A DNA stretch of 26,389 nucleotides from Ignavibacteria bacterium. GTDB lineage: Bacteria > Bacteroidota > Ignavibacteria > Tepidaquicellales > OLB5. Below are positions 25,066-26,389 of this stretch, piece by piece. A program made the translations under genes and the position numbers. Below the pieces are notes generated by a model, which searched no databases, was not told the origin of the DNA, and saw only the letters and a list, made by a program, of their open reading frames with translations. The stretch covers positions 1-26,389 of the forward strand of contig JAPUEV010000086.1 in NCBI GenBank assembly GCA_027492415.1, read 5' to 3'. Position 1 is the first letter of the stretch, and the number at the start of each line of letters is the position of its first letter.

Positions 25066-25097
25066 CTCGGTTTAAAAATTGTTAAATGTTGAAATTG

Positions 25098-26279
25098 TTA
25101 TTTAACTTTCTCAAGTGCCTGTTCAAGATCCCAAAGGAGGTCATTTATATCTTCAATTCCGGCAGAATAGCGTACCAACCCGTCTGTGATCCCGGCTTTT
25201 TGCTTATCTTCATTCGAGACTTTAGAATGAGTCATTGATGCAGGATGTTCTATCAAAGATTCAACTCCCCCAAGTGATACTGCCAGAATTGAGATCTTCA
25301 CATTATTCATCATGGTTTTACCTGCTTCAAATCCACCCTTAAGTCCAAAGCTTATCAAAGCGCCGGGTCCGTCCATCTGCTTTTTTGCAAGCTCATATTG
25401 CGGATGTGAGGGCAGGCCGGGATATCTGACCCACTCAACCTTGGGATGCTTCTCAAGATATTCAGCTACTTTCTGTGCATTTTCCTGCGCACGTTCTATT
25501 CTGATAGCAAGTGTTTTTAATCCCCTGATTACAAGGTATGACTGGTGGGGATCTAAATTGCATCCCAATGCTGTCATCATTGAACGCAGCTTTTTATACA
25601 TCTCTTTGGTTTTTGCAACTACCATTCCGCCTACAATATCAGCATGTCCGTTTATGAATTTGGTCATTGAGTGCAGAACAACATCAGCGCCAAGCTCAAG
25701 GGGTCTTTGCAGGTAAGGACTCGAAAATGTATTATCAACTACCAGTATCAAGCCATGTTCTTTGGCTATTTCTGCGCAAGCTTTTATATCTGTAATTTCA
25801 ATTGTTGGATTTGCCGGTGTTTCTATGAACAGCACTTTTGTATTGGGCTTAATTGCTTTGATGATATTACTTACATCTGATGTATTAACATATGTAGATT
25901 CTACACCAAAGCGCGAATAATGTTCTTCCATAATTACCCTTGAAGGTCCATAGACCGCATCAGAGCTTATCATATGGTCACCTTTTGAAAGCAGCCCCAT
26001 GTATACAGTATTTATTGCTCCCATACCCGAGCTTGTTCCTATTCCGCCGAATCCGCTTTCAAGCTCAGCAACTATTTTTTCAAGAACGTTTATTGTCGGA
26101 TTCCCAAGCCGTGTGTAAATATAACCGTCGCTTTCACCAAGGAAACATCTTGCTCCTTCTTCCGCGCTTTCGAATTCAAATGTTGATGATTGAAATATGG
26201 GAACGTTTACGCTGCCGTATTTATCTTTGTAACCGCCTCCGTGTATGAGTTTTGTATTGAACCTTGTATTTGTATTCAT
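25098..26279 (-). CDS. Cys/Met metabolism PLP-dependent trans-sulfuration enzyme (cystathionine gamma-synthase/lyase type)
   Basis: 393 residues. The PLP lysine is K207 in LHSMTKFINGHADIVGG. Cofactor-phosphate and ring contacts are Y55 and R57 (IYTRLGNPT), Y110 (DAVYG) and D182 (VVDNTF); these sit 4 positions before the equivalent residues of methionine gamma-lyase. The TSSGMGAI turn and the C-terminal HPASMTH and LVRYSAGIEDINDLLWDLEQ are typical. The enzyme acts in the cytoplasm on cystathionine, homoserine esters or related sulfur amino acids. The methionine gamma-lyase cysteine is replaced by P112, so a gamma-synthase, cystathionine gamma-lyase or beta-lyase role is likelier; sequence alone does not separate these. 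It is monocistronic with its own terminator; its promoter region reaches the window edge. Confidence 0.92.
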   Translation of the reverse strand: MNTNTRFNTKLIHGGGYKDKYGSVNVPIFQSSTFEFESAEEGARCFLGESDGYIYTRLGNPTINVLEKIVAELESGFGGIGTSSGMGAINTVYMGLLSKGDHMISSDAVYGPSRVIMEEHYSRFGVESTYVNTSDVSNIIKAIKPNTKVLFIETPANPTIEITDIKACAEIAKEHGLILVVDNTFSSPYLQRPLELGADVVLHSMTKFINGHADIVGGMVVAKTKEMYKKLRSMMTALGCNLDPHQSYLVIRGLKTLAIRIERAQENAQKVAEYLEKHPKVEWVRYPGLPSHPQYELAKKQMDGPGALISFGLKGGFEAGKTMMNNVKISILAVSLGGVESLIEHPASMTHSKVSNEDKQKAGITDGLVRYSAGIEDINDLLWDLEQALEKVK

Positions 26280-26389
26280 TTTTTCGTTTTACTTTCATAT
26301 CAGTCAATCCTTTTGCAGGCTGCGCTGAAAATATATTTAAGTTTGTATTTTAAAAAAGACCTGAAAATTTATTTTATTAAAAGCATTTT

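Noticed and set aside
24977..25075. 32-residue plus-strand ORF in the gap before the trans-sulfuration gene
   Set aside because: It reads through the minus-strand terminator hairpin, has no ribosome binding site and has AT-driven composition.
25098..26279. Calling the trans-sulfuration enzyme methionine gamma-lyase
   Set aside because: The characteristic active-site cysteine position is proline (P112).
1..26389. CRISPR array, tRNA/rRNA, transposase or prophage genes
   Set aside because: No spaced repeats, cloverleaf, rRNA-like block or transposase motif was seen on either strand; the repeats present belong to the duplicated surface-protein module.

Overview
The window looks like a piece of an AT-rich chromosome from the Bacteroidota/Ignavibacteriota side of the FCB group. 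The evidence is as follows. Four secreted proteins share a signal-peptide start, and three of them carry a C-terminal type IX secretion (T9SS) sorting domain of the YPNPFNP kind that is common in Ignavibacteria and relatives. There are dockerin-like repeats in surface proteins. Shine-Dalgarno sequences are weak or absent at many starts, and TAnnTTTG-type -7 promoter elements occur. No tRNA, rRNA, insertion sequence, integrase or CRISPR array was seen.

Layout. (1) 1-8444, + strand: a cell-surface protein region. A two-gene module occurs twice: a secreted protein ending in a dockerin-like domain, a strong stem-loop, then a 280-residue T9SS-sorted beta-sandwich protein. The first copy is cut by the window edge; the second has a 1377-residue beta-helix protein. 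A small secreted protein (2807-3166) sits between them. (2) 8477-11044: a minus-strand membrane-anchored OmpA/VWA protein and a divergent WYL-type regulator. (3) 11240-15827: glutamate dehydrogenase, then a large GAF-like / PEP-pyruvate-binding / nucleotidyltransferase fusion. (4) 15888-21390, minus strand: a metallophosphoesterase; a tight ArsR-SRPBCC-DUF4256-YdeI operon whose last gene carries an in-frame stop; an MDR oxidoreductase; and a T9SS-sorted WD40/PD40-like protein. (5) 21645-24433, + strand: a LytS-type kinase, a LytTR response regulator and a second kinase paralogue that has lost its phospho-acceptor histidine and glycine-rich ATP-binding box. (6) 24441-26279, minus strand: a small membrane protein and a trans-sulfuration enzyme.

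How they may work together. The duplicated surface module is the most system-like feature. The dockerin-bearing proteins have no recognisable T9SS C-terminal domain, whereas the protein encoded immediately downstream does, so the pair could form a bound surface complex (inference). The kinase / regulator / pseudokinase trio is probably one signalling operon in which the third protein modulates the first. The ArsR operon has two near-identical operator-like palindromes flanking a good -7 element, which suggests autoregulation. The remaining genes are ordinary housekeeping or accessory genes.
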